A DNA stretch of 64,000 nucleotides from Oscillospiraceae bacterium (GTDB lineage: Bacteria > Bacillota > Clostridia > Oscillospirales > Oscillospiraceae): contig JAFXTM010000001.1 in the NCBI GenBank assembly GCA_017535865.1, positions 62,001 through 126,000 on the forward strand, read 5' to 3'. This document shows positions 8,268 to 16,476 of this stretch, piece after piece. A program made the position numbers and the translations under genes. Position 1 is the first letter of the stretch; each line of letters opens with the position of its first letter. The notes beneath the pieces were generated by a model. It saw nothing but the letters and a program-made list of their open reading frames with translations. It made no database searches and was not told where the DNA came from.

Positions 8268-8317
8268 CACCCCGCCTGTCTGCGGCTTTTTGCCGCGGAC
8301 AGGCGGGGCGTCTTGTT
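8268..8317. terminator. Intrinsic terminator between convergent units
   Basis: A GC-rich stem of more than 15 bp (arms around CCCCGCCTGTC and GACAGGCGGGG) lies between the DHDPS-like gene (+) and the DhaK-like gene (-). A-rich and T-rich flanks on the two sides suggest it works in both directions. Confidence 0.8.
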
Positions 8318-8331
8318 TTCCGGAGCCGTGT

Positions 8332-9237
8332 TCAGCTTTGCGCGCCGACCCCGGCGCGCTCGAAAAACTGGGCGCGGCAGGGCATGTCGTAATACCGCAG
8401 CAGCTCGTCGCTCGCGCAGAACAGCGCGATGCCGAGCGCCGCGCCGCTGCAGGCCTGTGTGATCGGTGAGAGCACCAGATCGTGGAGGAGGATGCCCTTC
8501 TTCTGCAGCCCGGCGCGCAGATAAGTGCTGGCCAGGTTGAGCTCGGCGTTGCCGAGCATGCCGAAGCCGCTCATAAAGGCGCAGACCGTGTCGCCCTTGC
8601 GGATCCCGGTCTCGTTGAGCAGCAGGAACAGGGTCTGCTCCACCTCTTTCCGCAGGGAGTACTTCTCGCCCAGGTACATCTTGATCCCGCTGCTGTTGTT
8701 GCGGGTCTGGCGCACCAGCTTGTCGATCTCCTCCAGCGGCTTGTCGCAGGACGCGGCCGCGCCGGCCACCTTGACCGAAAACAGCATGTTTCCCGTCAGG
8801 AACAGCTCCACGCCCTCGCTGGGCTCCATCGGGTGCTGGCAGCTGAAGGCGACCTTGCTGCGGATATCCACCTCGTCCAGCAGGCTGTCGGCATAGAGGA
8901 AATTGTCCTTCTCCTGCTCGTTGTTGCCGCAGATGAACAGGATCCCCTTTTCCCCGCGGTTCATTGCCAGCCCCGTCCGCATGATGGTGTTCGGATCGAG
9001 CGCGGCGCTGTCCGCGCCGCAGATCACCGCGTCGGCCAGGTTCTCTCCCAGCATCATGGTGATCATCTCCGTCCAGCCCTCCGAGCCGCCGATCACCAGC
9101 GCCGTCTCGGTCTCGCGCGGCGCTTTCACCCGGATCGCGGGCAGATCGAGGACGAGCTCATAGCGCTCGGGGCTGTTCTCCACATACCCGCTCAGGCAGC
9201 GCAAGATCTCCTGTTTGGACGTTTTCTTTCCCTGCAT
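8332..9237 (-). CDS. Divergent DhaK-like protein lacking the catalytic histidines
   Basis: A 301-residue protein that follows the DhaK (dihydroxyacetone kinase substrate-binding subunit) fold from end to end. The core 'KVAGAAASCDKPLEEIDKLVRQ' (about 156-177) and the C-terminal 'AFMSGFGMLGNAELNLAS' are recognisable. Two key sites differ: the glycine loop reads 'GGSEGW' (50-55), where DhaK has GGGSGHEP, and the segment carrying the substrate-linked His (IHGEPG in DhaK) reads 'MYLGEKYSL' (187-195). Both histidines are therefore missing, and no DhaL or DhaM gene is present. It is the last gene of the SorC-controlled operon. It could be an isomerase/kinase-like enzyme with new chemistry, a binding protein or a regulator; DhaQ-type coactivators are a precedent. 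Confidence 0.65.
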   Translation of the reverse strand: MQGKKTSKQEILRCLSGYVENSPERYELVLDLPAIRVKAPRETETALVIGGSEGWTEMITMMLGENLADAVICGADSAALDPNTIMRTGLAMNRGEKGILFICGNNEQEKDNFLYADSLLDEVDIRSKVAFSCQHPMEPSEGVELFLTGNMLFSVKVAGAAASCDKPLEEIDKLVRQTRNNSSGIKMYLGEKYSLRKEVEQTLFLLLNETGIRKGDTVCAFMSGFGMLGNAELNLASTYLRAGLQKKGILLHDLVLSPITQACSGAALGIALFCASDELLRYYDMPCRAQFFERAGVGAQS

Positions 9238-9267
9238 GGCGCACCTTCCTTCCCAGTGTAAGCCGCG

Positions 9268-9948
9268 TCAGTCCTCCCGCGCGGCCGCGCGGCCGGCCCC
9301 GCCGCTCTTCAGCAGCGCCGCGATGTTTTCCTCGATCCGGTCCCCGCGGAACACCGACGTGCCGCAGATGAGGACGTCGGCCCCCGCCTCCAGCAGCGGC
9401 GCGACCTTGTCCGTATCCACCCCGCCGTCCACGCAGAGCGTGACCGGATGCCCCAGCTCCTCCGAGAGGCGCCGGACATGGCGCAGCTTTTCATAGACAG
9501 AGGGCTCAAAGACCTGCCCGCCATAGCCCGGCTCAACGCTCATCACCGTCACGCTGTCGAGGTGCGGCAGGACGTAGCGGAGCGGCTCCAGGCCGACCGC
9601 CGGCCCGATGCCGAGCCCCACCTTTTTCCCGCTCATCCGGATCTCCCGGATCAGATGCAGCGGGTTCGGGCAGGCGTCGAGCTGGAAGGAGACCGCGTGG
9701 ATCGGCGTGTCCCGGAACAGGCGGAAATAGCGGTCGGGTCGGTTCGTCTCCAGATGGAGCGAGAGCGGCAGGGAGCAGAGCTCTCCGAGCTCCCGGACGA
9801 GCTGCGGCCCGAAGGTGAGGTTGTCCACATAGTCCCCGTCCATCACGTCGATATGGATATACTGCGCCCCGGCCTTCTCCGCGCGGCGGACCGCCTCGCC
9901 GATCGCCGCGTGCTTACAGCCGAGGATCGATGCCGATAAGGCCCACAT
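9268..9948 (-). CDS. Ribulose-phosphate 3-epimerase-family enzyme
   Basis: A 226-residue TIM-barrel protein of the Rpe/AlsE family, which epimerises ketose phosphates at C3 using two Asp bases and a divalent metal. His32 and Asp34 in 'YIHIDVMDGDYV', the third ligand in 'LSLHLETN' and the Asp of 'LCVDGGVDTD' are all present. The loop usually reading SVNPGFGGQ is 'SVEPGYGGQ', so the substrate pocket differs from housekeeping Rpe. It lies 14 bp after the FGGY kinase and 30 bp before the DhaK-like gene. A specialised role on the kinase product, as in allulose- or tetrulose-phosphate pathways, is likely. Confidence 0.82.
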   Translation of the reverse strand: MWALSASILGCKHAAIGEAVRRAEKAGAQYIHIDVMDGDYVDNLTFGPQLVRELGELCSLPLSLHLETNRPDRYFRLFRDTPIHAVSFQLDACPNPLHLIREIRMSGKKVGLGIGPAVGLEPLRYVLPHLDSVTVMSVEPGYGGQVFEPSVYEKLRHVRRLSEELGHPVTLCVDGGVDTDKVAPLLEAGADVLICGTSVFRGDRIEENIAALLKSGGAGRAAARED

Positions 9949-9962
9949 ACGCTCCTCCGTGC

Positions 9963-11501
9963 TCAGGTCCGGCTGTGCTCCGTGACCTCGTGCATCCAGG
10001 TCGCGGCCAGCTCGTAGAATTCCCGATACTTCTCGTAATAGAACATGTATTCCTCGTGCTTGGCGTGGTCCGGCTCCACCACGTAGTCGATCTGCGTCAT
10101 GCCCGCCGCCGCGCTCGGGATATCCGGATACGCGCCGGCCGCGACCGCGCCCAGGATCGCCGAGCCGAGGCAGGGCGCCTCCGTCTCCTTCGGGACGATC
10201 AGCGGCACATCGCAGACGTCGGCGTGGGCCTGCAGCCAGAAGCGGCTCTTGACGATGCCGCCGGAGATCACGATGCCGTTCGGTGTGAAGCCGGACTGGG
10301 CGAACACGTCCATGATGGCCTTCGTGCCGAAGCAGATGCTCTCCACGACGGCGCGATAGATGTGCGCCGGGGTGTGGATCAGGGACAGACCGTAGATCAT
10401 GCCGCGCACGTTCGGGTCCACATGGGGGGTACGGTTGCCCTGGAAGAAGTCCAGCGCCACCAGTCCCTCGGCGCCGACAGGCAGCTTTTCCGCCTCACGG
10501 TTAAGGATGTCGTAGACGCCGACGCCCTCCTTTTTGGCCTGCTCGGCGTAATAGCCGCAGAGCTGGTTCTTGATCCAGTTGACGATGGAGCCGGTGGAGG
10601 TCTGCCCGCCCTCAAGCATGTACTTGCCGGGCAGGATCGCGTCGGGATATGTGCCCCACATGCCCTTGCTGTGCATCTCCCGGTCGATCAGCGCGACGTG
10701 CAGGTGGGACGAGCCGGTGATCAGGGCCATCTTGCCGTTGTCCACGGCGTTGAGGCCGATGACGCCCACAAAAGCGTCCGCGCCGCCCTCGCCCACGGGG
10801 ATACCCGCCCGCAGGCCCATCTCCGCCGCGCTGTCGGCGCGGAGCGTGCCGGCGCACTCGCCCATCGGCAGCACCTCCGGCGGGAGCTTCTCCACCAGGT
10901 CCTCCAGACCGATGGTCCGGTAGAAGTCCACGGGATAGCCGCCCTCCCGGCTGTTGTAGTACCAGCGGCAGGAGGCGCAGTTCAGGCTGGCCGTGTAGCG
11001 GCCGGTCAGCTTGTACATGATCCAGTCCGTGCACTCGTAAACGCGGGTCGCCTCTCGGTAGAGCTCCGGCTCGTGGCGCTTGATCCAGAGCGCCTTGGCC
11101 GGCAGGCATTCCGCCGACACCGGTCCGTAGCCGTTGTATTTGAGCGCGTCGTGCCCGGATGCGCTCATCTCCCCGGCCTCGACCGCCGCGCGCATGTCCA
11201 TCCAGAGAATGGCCGGGCGCAGCGGGACCATGTCTTCCTTAGAGAATAATACCGTGCAGCAGGTCGTGTCAATACTCAGGCCCTTAATATCTTCCGGGGA
11301 CAGGCCGCTCTGTTCCATCGCCTTGCGGCAGGAGCGGCAGAGCGCGCTCCACCATTCCTCCGGGTTCTGCTCCGCCCAGCCGGGGTGCGGGATGGACAGC
11401 TCGATGGGCTCCGCGCAGAATACCAGCGCTTTGCCGCTGCGGTCGAAAATGCCGGTCCGGGCTCCGCCGGTGCCGATGTCAATGCCGATGAAGTAGTCCA
11501 T
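9963..11501 (-). CDS. FGGY-family carbohydrate kinase (xylulokinase-like)
   Basis: A 512-residue kinase with two actin-like domains. The N-terminal phosphate loop 'GIDIGTGGARTGIFD' starts at residue 6, and the C-terminal nucleotide-binding loop 'ISGGIVKSRFWLQ' and 'EAPCLGSAILGAVA' are intact. It transfers phosphate from ATP to a pentulose, hexulose or polyol. The start is the ATG at 11501 behind ACAGGAGGACACG; the frame stays open far upstream only as an antisense shadow of the lpd gene. It follows the E3 gene by 41 bp in the SorC-controlled operon and precedes the epimerase gene, so the pair should yield an epimerised ketose phosphate. The exact sugar is not determined. Confidence 0.87.
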   Translation of the reverse strand: MDYFIGIDIGTGGARTGIFDRSGKALVFCAEPIELSIPHPGWAEQNPEEWWSALCRSCRKAMEQSGLSPEDIKGLSIDTTCCTVLFSKEDMVPLRPAILWMDMRAAVEAGEMSASGHDALKYNGYGPVSAECLPAKALWIKRHEPELYREATRVYECTDWIMYKLTGRYTASLNCASCRWYYNSREGGYPVDFYRTIGLEDLVEKLPPEVLPMGECAGTLRADSAAEMGLRAGIPVGEGGADAFVGVIGLNAVDNGKMALITGSSHLHVALIDREMHSKGMWGTYPDAILPGKYMLEGGQTSTGSIVNWIKNQLCGYYAEQAKKEGVGVYDILNREAEKLPVGAEGLVALDFFQGNRTPHVDPNVRGMIYGLSLIHTPAHIYRAVVESICFGTKAIMDVFAQSGFTPNGIVISGGIVKSRFWLQAHADVCDVPLIVPKETEAPCLGSAILGAVAAGAYPDIPSAAAGMTQIDYVVEPDHAKHEEYMFYYEKYREFYELAATWMHEVTEHSRT

Positions 11502-11542
11502 GTCGTGTCCTCCTGTAAGTATATGGTTGTATAAGGGTTTCC

Positions 11543-12931
11543 TTATTTTTTCCGGGGAGGCTGGTGGATCCCGATATCCAGGGCGTCGAGGCAGGCCTCG
11601 TAAAAGGCCTCGCTGAAGCTCGGGTGGGGATGCACGATCCGGTTCGTGATCTGGGAGAGGGTCATCTCGCCCTCCATCGCGGCCACAGCCTCGCTGATGA
11701 GCTCGTTGGCGACCGGGCCGACGATGTGGACGCCGAGCAGCTCGCCGGTGCTCCGGTCCGCGACGACCTTGACGAAGCCCTCGCGCTCGCCGTAGGCCAC
11801 GGCGCGGCCGTTCGCGCCGATGCGGAAGCGTCCGACGCAGAGCTTCTCGCCGATCGCCGCGCGCGCCGCCTCCTCCGTCAGGCCCACCGAGGCCACCTCC
11901 GGCTGGGCGTACATGCAGTTGGGGGTGCGGCTCAGATCGCATCTCACCCGCGCGCCGAGACAGTTCTCCGCCGCGATGCGGCCCATGGCGAAGGCCGCGT
12001 GCGTCAGCATCATCCTGCCCGTGATGTCCCCGCAGGCATACACATTCGGGACGCCGGTCTCCAGATAGTCGTTCACGGCGACGCGGCCGCTCTCGATCCG
12101 CAGCTTTCCGGCCAGCTCCCCCAGGCAGGAGAGATTCGGCTTCCGTCCGGTCGCCGCCAGGATGCAGTCGCAGGCGACGCGCTCTTTCTCCGTCACGACG
12201 CAGGAGCCCTTCTCCAGCGTCTCGATGCGGACGACGCCGGTGGCGAGCAGCAGCTTGACGCCGCTCTTTTTCAAGCTCGCCGCCACCTCCTCGGAGATGT
12301 CCTTCTCGAACATCGGGGCCAGGCGCTCCGCCTGCTCGACGATGCAGACCTCCGCCCCGAAGGAGCGGAAGACGCTCGCGAGCTCGCAGCCGATCACGCC
12401 GCCGCCGATGATGCAGAGGCTCTGCGGGATGCTCTGCCGGTCAAGGAGCTCCGTGCTGGTCAGCACGTCCCGCCCCTCGATGCCGGGGATGGGAGGGAGG
12501 CTCGGCAGGGAACCGCCGCAGAGGATCAGTCTGTCCGCCTCGTACAGCGTCCCGCCGCAGCTGACCGTGCGCGCCGACTCGGCCCGGGCCTGTCCCGCGA
12601 CCACGGTGACATGATTGGTCTTCAGCAGGGCCGCCACGCCGCCGGTCAGGGTCTTGACCACTTTGTTTTTGCAGGCGACAGCAGCGGGCATATCCACCTT
12701 CGCATCACCGTTTACAACGATGCCGCGCTCCGCCGCGGCGCGGATCTCCCGCAGCGTCTCCGCCGTTTTCAGATAAGTCTTGGTCGGGATGCAGCCGCGG
12801 TTGAGACAGGTCCCTCCGACCACATCCTCCTCGAACAGCACCACCTTCGCGTGGAGCTGCGCGGCGCGGATCGCCGCCACATAGCCGGCCGGACCGCCGC
12901 CGAGCACGGCCACATCGTATCTCTGTTCCAT
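11543..12931 (-). CDS. lpdA: Dihydrolipoyl dehydrogenase (E3)
   Basis: A 462-residue flavoprotein disulfide reductase that reoxidises dihydrolipoyl groups with NAD+. It shows the FAD-binding 'VAVLGGGPAGYVAAI', the redox pair Cys42/Cys47 in 'GGTCLNRGCIPTK', the NAD-binding 'CIIGGGVIGCELA', and the C-terminal catalytic 'HPHPSFSEAF'. The start is the ATG at 12931 after GGGGAGG; E2 ends 16 bp upstream. It is dedicated to the adjacent E1-E2 complex rather than being a general E3. It has no lipoyl domain fused at its N-terminus, unlike some clostridial E3 proteins. Confidence 0.94.
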   Translation of the reverse strand: MEQRYDVAVLGGGPAGYVAAIRAAQLHAKVVLFEEDVVGGTCLNRGCIPTKTYLKTAETLREIRAAAERGIVVNGDAKVDMPAAVACKNKVVKTLTGGVAALLKTNHVTVVAGQARAESARTVSCGGTLYEADRLILCGGSLPSLPPIPGIEGRDVLTSTELLDRQSIPQSLCIIGGGVIGCELASVFRSFGAEVCIVEQAERLAPMFEKDISEEVAASLKKSGVKLLLATGVVRIETLEKGSCVVTEKERVACDCILAATGRKPNLSCLGELAGKLRIESGRVAVNDYLETGVPNVYACGDITGRMMLTHAAFAMGRIAAENCLGARVRCDLSRTPNCMYAQPEVASVGLTEEAARAAIGEKLCVGRFRIGANGRAVAYGEREGFVKVVADRSTGELLGVHIVGPVANELISEAVAAMEGEMTLSQITNRIVHPHPSFSEAFYEACLDALDIGIHQPPRKK

Positions 12932-12947
12932 GCACGTGCCTCCCCGC

Positions 12948-14243
12948 TCAGGACAGGAGGGCATACGGATGCTCCAGCAGGTGCTTGACCCGGTTGGAGA
13001 ACTCCGCCGCCTCGGAGCCGTTCAGGATCCGGTGGTCATAGGTCAGGCAGAGCATCATCCGCTTGCGCGTCTCCACCGCCCCCTGCGCGTTCAGGGCCAG
13101 ATAGTCCTCCGCGGCGCAGACGCCCAGGATCGCGCTCTCGGGCTCGTTGATGATGGGGGTAAAACTGTGCACGCCGTACATGCCGAGGTTGCTGATCGTC
13201 AGCCGCGCGTTGCCCAGGTCCTCCCTCCGAAGCTGGTTTTCCCGCGCGCTCCGGGCAAGCCGCCTCGCCTCGCAGGAGATCTCCGTCAGGGTGAGCCGGT
13301 CCGCGTTGCGGATCACGGGCACCAGCAGCCCGTCCGGCGTGGAGACGGCCATGCCGATATGGGTGTCGGCAAACAGGCTGTACTCGCTCCCGTCGAACTG
13401 CATCCGGATCCGTTCGTTCTCGGCCGTGGCCAGCGCGACCGCACGGAGCACAAAGTCGTTCACGCTGATGCGGCACTCCCGGTCCTCGTTGAGCTCCGCG
13501 CGCAGGGCCATAAGCCTCGTCACATCGACGAGCGTGCTCTGCGTGACGGTGGGGATATCGGTATGGCTCTCGAGCATGCGCTTGGCGATGACTCTGCGCA
13601 TCGGGGAGAGCGCGCGTTTCTCACAGCGGACCTCCACCTTGTGTGCGGCCGGCTTTTCCGCAGGCGCTGCTGCCGCTTCCACGTCCGCCTTGGTGATGCG
13701 GCCGCCCTCGCCGGTGCCCGTCAGGGTGTTGAGCTGCACGCCCCCGTTCGCGGCCACGGCCCGGGCCACGCCCGTGCTGTGCGCGGCCGCCTGCACATCC
13801 GAGGCGAGGATCTGCCCCTCGGAGCCGCTGGGGCTGACGCAGCGCAGCGGGATGCCGTTTTCCGCGGCGAGCTGCCGCGCGTGGGGCGTCGCCGCGATCT
13901 TCTCTCCGGCCGCGGCCGGCGCTTCGGCGGCCGGGGCCGGATTCTCCGCCGCGGGAGCGTCCGCCTCCGGCGCGACGCCGCCCTTCTCCGTCGGGAGCGC
14001 GTCGCCCTCCTCGCCGATATAGCCGATCACTGTCAGCACGGGGACGGTGTCCCCCTCCCGGTACAGCTTTTTCAGCAGGACGCCGCTGCCCGGCGCCTCC
14101 GCCTCCATCACGATCTTATCTGTTTCGATCTCCATGATGGGCTCGTCCGCCCGGACGCGCTCACCCTCTTCCTTCAGCCATTTTACAATAGTTCCCTCGG
14201 TCATGTCCATCCCGTTTTTGGGCATGTACATCTCTGTGATCAT
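12948..14243 (-). CDS. 2-oxo acid/acetoin dehydrogenase E2 (dihydrolipoamide acyltransferase) with two subunit-binding domains
   Basis: A 431-residue E2. One lipoyl domain (1-80) carries the lipoylated Lys43 in 'EIETDKIVMEAEAP'. An Ala/Pro/Glu-rich linker leads to two tandem E3/E1-binding domains, about 117-152 and 157-191, the second containing 'GTGEGGRITKADV'. The acyltransferase domain runs from about 208 to the end. Its active-site motif reads 'DHRILNG' (His404, Asn408), whereas E2 enzymes normally have HxxxDG, so the usual Asp is Asn. It overlaps the E1 beta gene by 4 bp. It transfers the acyl group made by E1 to CoA; whether the Asn lowers activity is not known. Confidence 0.9.
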   Translation of the reverse strand: MITEMYMPKNGMDMTEGTIVKWLKEEGERVRADEPIMEIETDKIVMEAEAPGSGVLLKKLYREGDTVPVLTVIGYIGEEGDALPTEKGGVAPEADAPAAENPAPAAEAPAAAGEKIAATPHARQLAAENGIPLRCVSPSGSEGQILASDVQAAAHSTGVARAVAANGGVQLNTLTGTGEGGRITKADVEAAAAPAEKPAAHKVEVRCEKRALSPMRRVIAKRMLESHTDIPTVTQSTLVDVTRLMALRAELNEDRECRISVNDFVLRAVALATAENERIRMQFDGSEYSLFADTHIGMAVSTPDGLLVPVIRNADRLTLTEISCEARRLARSARENQLRREDLGNARLTISNLGMYGVHSFTPIINEPESAILGVCAAEDYLALNAQGAVETRKRMMLCLTYDHRILNGSEAAEFSNRVKHLLEHPYALLS

Positions 14244-15229
14244 CGAATTTCCTCCTTCATGACCGCGCGGACCGCTTCCTCGATCCGGCCGGTATTCGGC
14301 AGCACATAGGACTCCAGCTCGGGGTTGAAGGGGATGGGGCAGAACAGCGCGCCCACCCGCTTGATAGGGGCGTCCAGATAGTAGAAGGCCTCGCTGTCGG
14401 CGATCACGCCGGCGATCTCCCCGCCGAAGCCGCCGAAGCCCACCGACTCATGCACGATCACCACATGGCCGGTCTTCTTCGCCGTGCGGATGATCGCGTC
14501 CCGGTCGAGGGGGCTGAGCGTGCGCAGGTCCAGGACCTCCGCATCGATCCCCTCGGCGGCCAGCTTTTCCGCCACCTCCAGGCACATCTGCACGCAGCGT
14601 CCGTAGGTGATGAGCGAGACGTTCGTCCCCTCCCGCTTCACGTCCGCGACGCCGAGCGGGATGGTGTACTCCTCCTCGGGCACCTCGCCCTTGGTGCGGT
14701 AGAGCTTTTTCTGCTCCAGGAAGATCACGCAGTTGTTGTCCCGGATGGCGGTCTTGAGCAGGCCCTTCGCGTCGTAAGGCGTCGAGGGCGCGACCACCTT
14801 CAGCCCCGGGACGTGGCAGTACATCTGCTCCAGCGACTGCGAATGCTGGGCGGCCGCGCCGGTCCCGCCGCCGGCCGCCGTGCGGATGACCATCGGCACG
14901 CTGACCTTGCCGGCGAACATGAAGTGCATCTTCGCCGCCTGGTTGATGATCTGATCATAACACACCGCGACGAAATCGGAAAACATCAGCTCGACGATCG
15001 GGCGCATCCCCGTCACGGCCGCGCCGACGCCGGCCCCCACATAGGCGGTCTCCGAGATCGGCGTGTCGATCACGCGCGACTCGCCGAACTCCTCGAGCAT
15101 CCCGCGGGAGACGCCGAAGGCGCCGCAGTAGGTCCCGATATCCTCGCCCATGAAAAAAACATTCTCATCCCGCCGCATCTCTTCGCACATGGCCTGTTTG
15201 ATGGCCTCTGCATAGGTGATAACACTCAT
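14240..15229 (-). CDS. 2-oxo acid/acetoin dehydrogenase E1 beta subunit
   Basis: A 329-residue transketolase-like E1 beta subunit. 'FFMGEDIGTYCGAFGVSRGM' near residue 24 is the E1b N-terminal block; 'RTAAGGGTGAAAQHSQSLE' carries the conserved His, and the C-terminal 'GHVVIVHESVGFGGFGGEIA' is typical. It forms the thiamine diphosphate site together with E1 alpha. The start is the ATG at 15229; the frame remains open further upstream inside E1 alpha without a ribosome site. Size and order (alpha, beta, E2, E3) match acetoin dehydrogenase AcoABCL and bacterial branched PDH. Which acid or hydroxyketone it uses is open. Confidence 0.92.
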   Translation of the reverse strand: MSVITYAEAIKQAMCEEMRRDENVFFMGEDIGTYCGAFGVSRGMLEEFGESRVIDTPISETAYVGAGVGAAVTGMRPIVELMFSDFVAVCYDQIINQAAKMHFMFAGKVSVPMVIRTAAGGGTGAAAQHSQSLEQMYCHVPGLKVVAPSTPYDAKGLLKTAIRDNNCVIFLEQKKLYRTKGEVPEEEYTIPLGVADVKREGTNVSLITYGRCVQMCLEVAEKLAAEGIDAEVLDLRTLSPLDRDAIIRTAKKTGHVVIVHESVGFGGFGGEIAGVIADSEAFYYLDAPIKRVGALFCPIPFNPELESYVLPNTGRIEEAVRAVMKEEIR

Positions 15230-15242
15230 CTTGTCGGCTCCT

Positions 15243-16229
15243 TTACTGCGCGTAAACGCTGTCCTCGATGCCTTCGGGCGAAGGCATCGGACTGGCCTTG
15301 GCAAACTCGACCGCATGCTCGATGGTCTCCGCGGCCTCGGCGTCCATCTGATCGATGTCCTCCTGGGTGAACAACCCGCTGTCCAGCAGGACCTTTGTGA
15401 AGCGGATCACCGGGTTCTTCGCCTTCCACTCCGCGATCTCCTCCTTGGTGCGGTAGAGATTGCCGTCGCTCTTGCTGTGTCCCGAGGTCCGATAGGTATG
15501 CTCCACGATCAGCACCGGGCCGTTCCCGGCGACCGCGTACTCGCGCGCGGCCTTCGCCGCCTCGTACACGGCCAGCACGTCGTTCCCGTCCACCTCGAAG
15601 CACTTCATGTCGTAGGGGATGGCGCGCTTGGTCAGGTCCATGTCCTTGACGACCTTGCGCAGCGGCGTGGACATGCCGTACTGGTTGTTGACCAGGACGA
15701 AGATCGCCGGCAGGTTCCAGGCGGCCGCCAGGTTCATGGACTCGTGCGTCGCCCCCTCGTTGGAGCCGCCGTCGCCGAAGAAGGTCAGGGCGACCCGGTC
15801 CGGGATCTTTTTCAGCTTGATCGTCAGCGCGGCGCCGCACACGAGCGGCATGTTGGCCGCCACGATGCCGTTGGCGCCGAGGATGCCGTTGTCCAGATCC
15901 GCAATGTGCATGGAGCCTCCCTTGCCGCGGTTGGTCCCCGTGTCGCGGGCCAGGATCTCCGCCATCATGTGGTCGATGTTGACGCCCTTGCCGATGACCT
16001 CGCCGTGGCCGCGGTGCGTGGCGAGCATGTAGTCGTCCTTCTTCAGCGCGGCCGTCGTGCCGATCCCCGTCGCTTCCTCGCCGATCCCGGGATGCATGGT
16101 CCCGTATATCAGGCCCTGCGCGAACAGCCATTGCAGCTTCTCCTCAAACTTCCTTACGGTCATCATCTTGACCATCAGGCTGCGCAGGAAATCTCTGTCA
16201 TACGCCTGCGCGATGTCCTTAGTTTCCAT
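15243..16229 (-). CDS. 2-oxo acid/acetoin dehydrogenase E1 alpha subunit
   Basis: A 328-residue thiamine-diphosphate enzyme subunit. The ThDP motif runs from 'GDGGSNEGATHES' to 'VLVNNQYGMSTP', with the phosphorylation-loop region 'YRTSGHSKSD' downstream. Its length is nearer to acetoin dehydrogenase AcoA (about 325) than to PdhA (about 360-370), a weak argument for a hydroxyketone substrate. The start is the ATG at 16229 behind GGAGGGAAAGAGC. It is the first gene of the seven-gene operon and is divergent from the SorC regulator, with a promoter and palindromes between them. Confidence 0.92.
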   Translation of the reverse strand: METKDIAQAYDRDFLRSLMVKMMTVRKFEEKLQWLFAQGLIYGTMHPGIGEEATGIGTTAALKKDDYMLATHRGHGEVIGKGVNIDHMMAEILARDTGTNRGKGGSMHIADLDNGILGANGIVAANMPLVCGAALTIKLKKIPDRVALTFFGDGGSNEGATHESMNLAAAWNLPAIFVLVNNQYGMSTPLRKVVKDMDLTKRAIPYDMKCFEVDGNDVLAVYEAAKAAREYAVAGNGPVLIVEHTYRTSGHSKSDGNLYRTKEEIAEWKAKNPVIRFTKVLLDSGLFTQEDIDQMDAEAAETIEHAVEFAKASPMPSPEGIEDSVYAQ

Positions 16230-16253
16230 GCTCTTTCCCTCCGATTTACATTT

Positions 16254-16268
16254 GTAAACCATGTTTAC
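16254..16268. promoter_or_regulatory. Candidate SorC operator O1
   Basis: A perfect inverted repeat GTAAAC-CAT-GTTTAC lies just downstream of the predicted start point of the dehydrogenase operon. It overlaps one copy of a 12-mer, ACATTTGTAAAC (16248-16259), that recurs exactly at 16352-16363. Confidence 0.6.
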
Positions 16269-16281
16269 TGATTCCGTTTTT

Positions 16282-16309
16282 ATTATACTCGTTCCCTGAA
16301 CGCAGTCAA
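16282..16309 (-). promoter_or_regulatory. Predicted sigma-A promoter of the E1 alpha operon
   Basis: On the minus strand TTGACT (16309-16304) and TATAAT (16287-16282) are 16 bp apart. It would start transcription near 16275, placing operator O1 at about +8 to +22. Confidence 0.65.
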
Positions 16310-16335
16310 GGTTTTTTATCAACAAAATCGTTCAA

Positions 16336-16363
16336 TTTACAATATTGCTTGACATTTGTAAAC
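16336..16363. promoter_or_regulatory. Candidate SorC operator O2
   Basis: An inverted repeat TTTACAA...TTGTAAA with a 13-nt spacer, containing the second exact copy of ACATTTGTAAAC. It overlaps the -35 box of the SorC gene's promoter and lies 104 bp (about ten helical turns) from the first copy, which would suit looping and autoregulation. Confidence 0.6.
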
Positions 16364-16377
16364 TTGTTGGGTAAAAT
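16349..16377 (+). promoter_or_regulatory. Predicted sigma-A promoter of the SorC gene
   Basis: A consensus TTGACA (16349-16354) and TAAAAT (16372-16377) are 17 bp apart, 100 bp before the GTG start of the regulator. Confidence 0.7.
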
Positions 16378-16476
16378 AAAAACAGGCGTTCACCGCGCAC
16401 GCAAGCCGGGTTTCTCCACGCCGCGGCGTCTCGACGCGGCCGTTTCGATCCATGTCTGCTTTGATGGGGGTACAAC

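Noticed and set aside
9963..11942. N-terminal extension of about 147 residues on the FGGY kinase
   Set aside because: The extra part is an antisense frame of the lpd gene, rich in Arg and Gly. The true start has a good ribosome site at 11501.
11543..16229. Firm naming of the complex as pyruvate dehydrogenase or acetoin dehydrogenase
   Set aside because: Subunit sizes lean toward AcoABCL, but no acetoin gene neighbours are present and the sugar-kinase context is atypical. The neutral name was kept.
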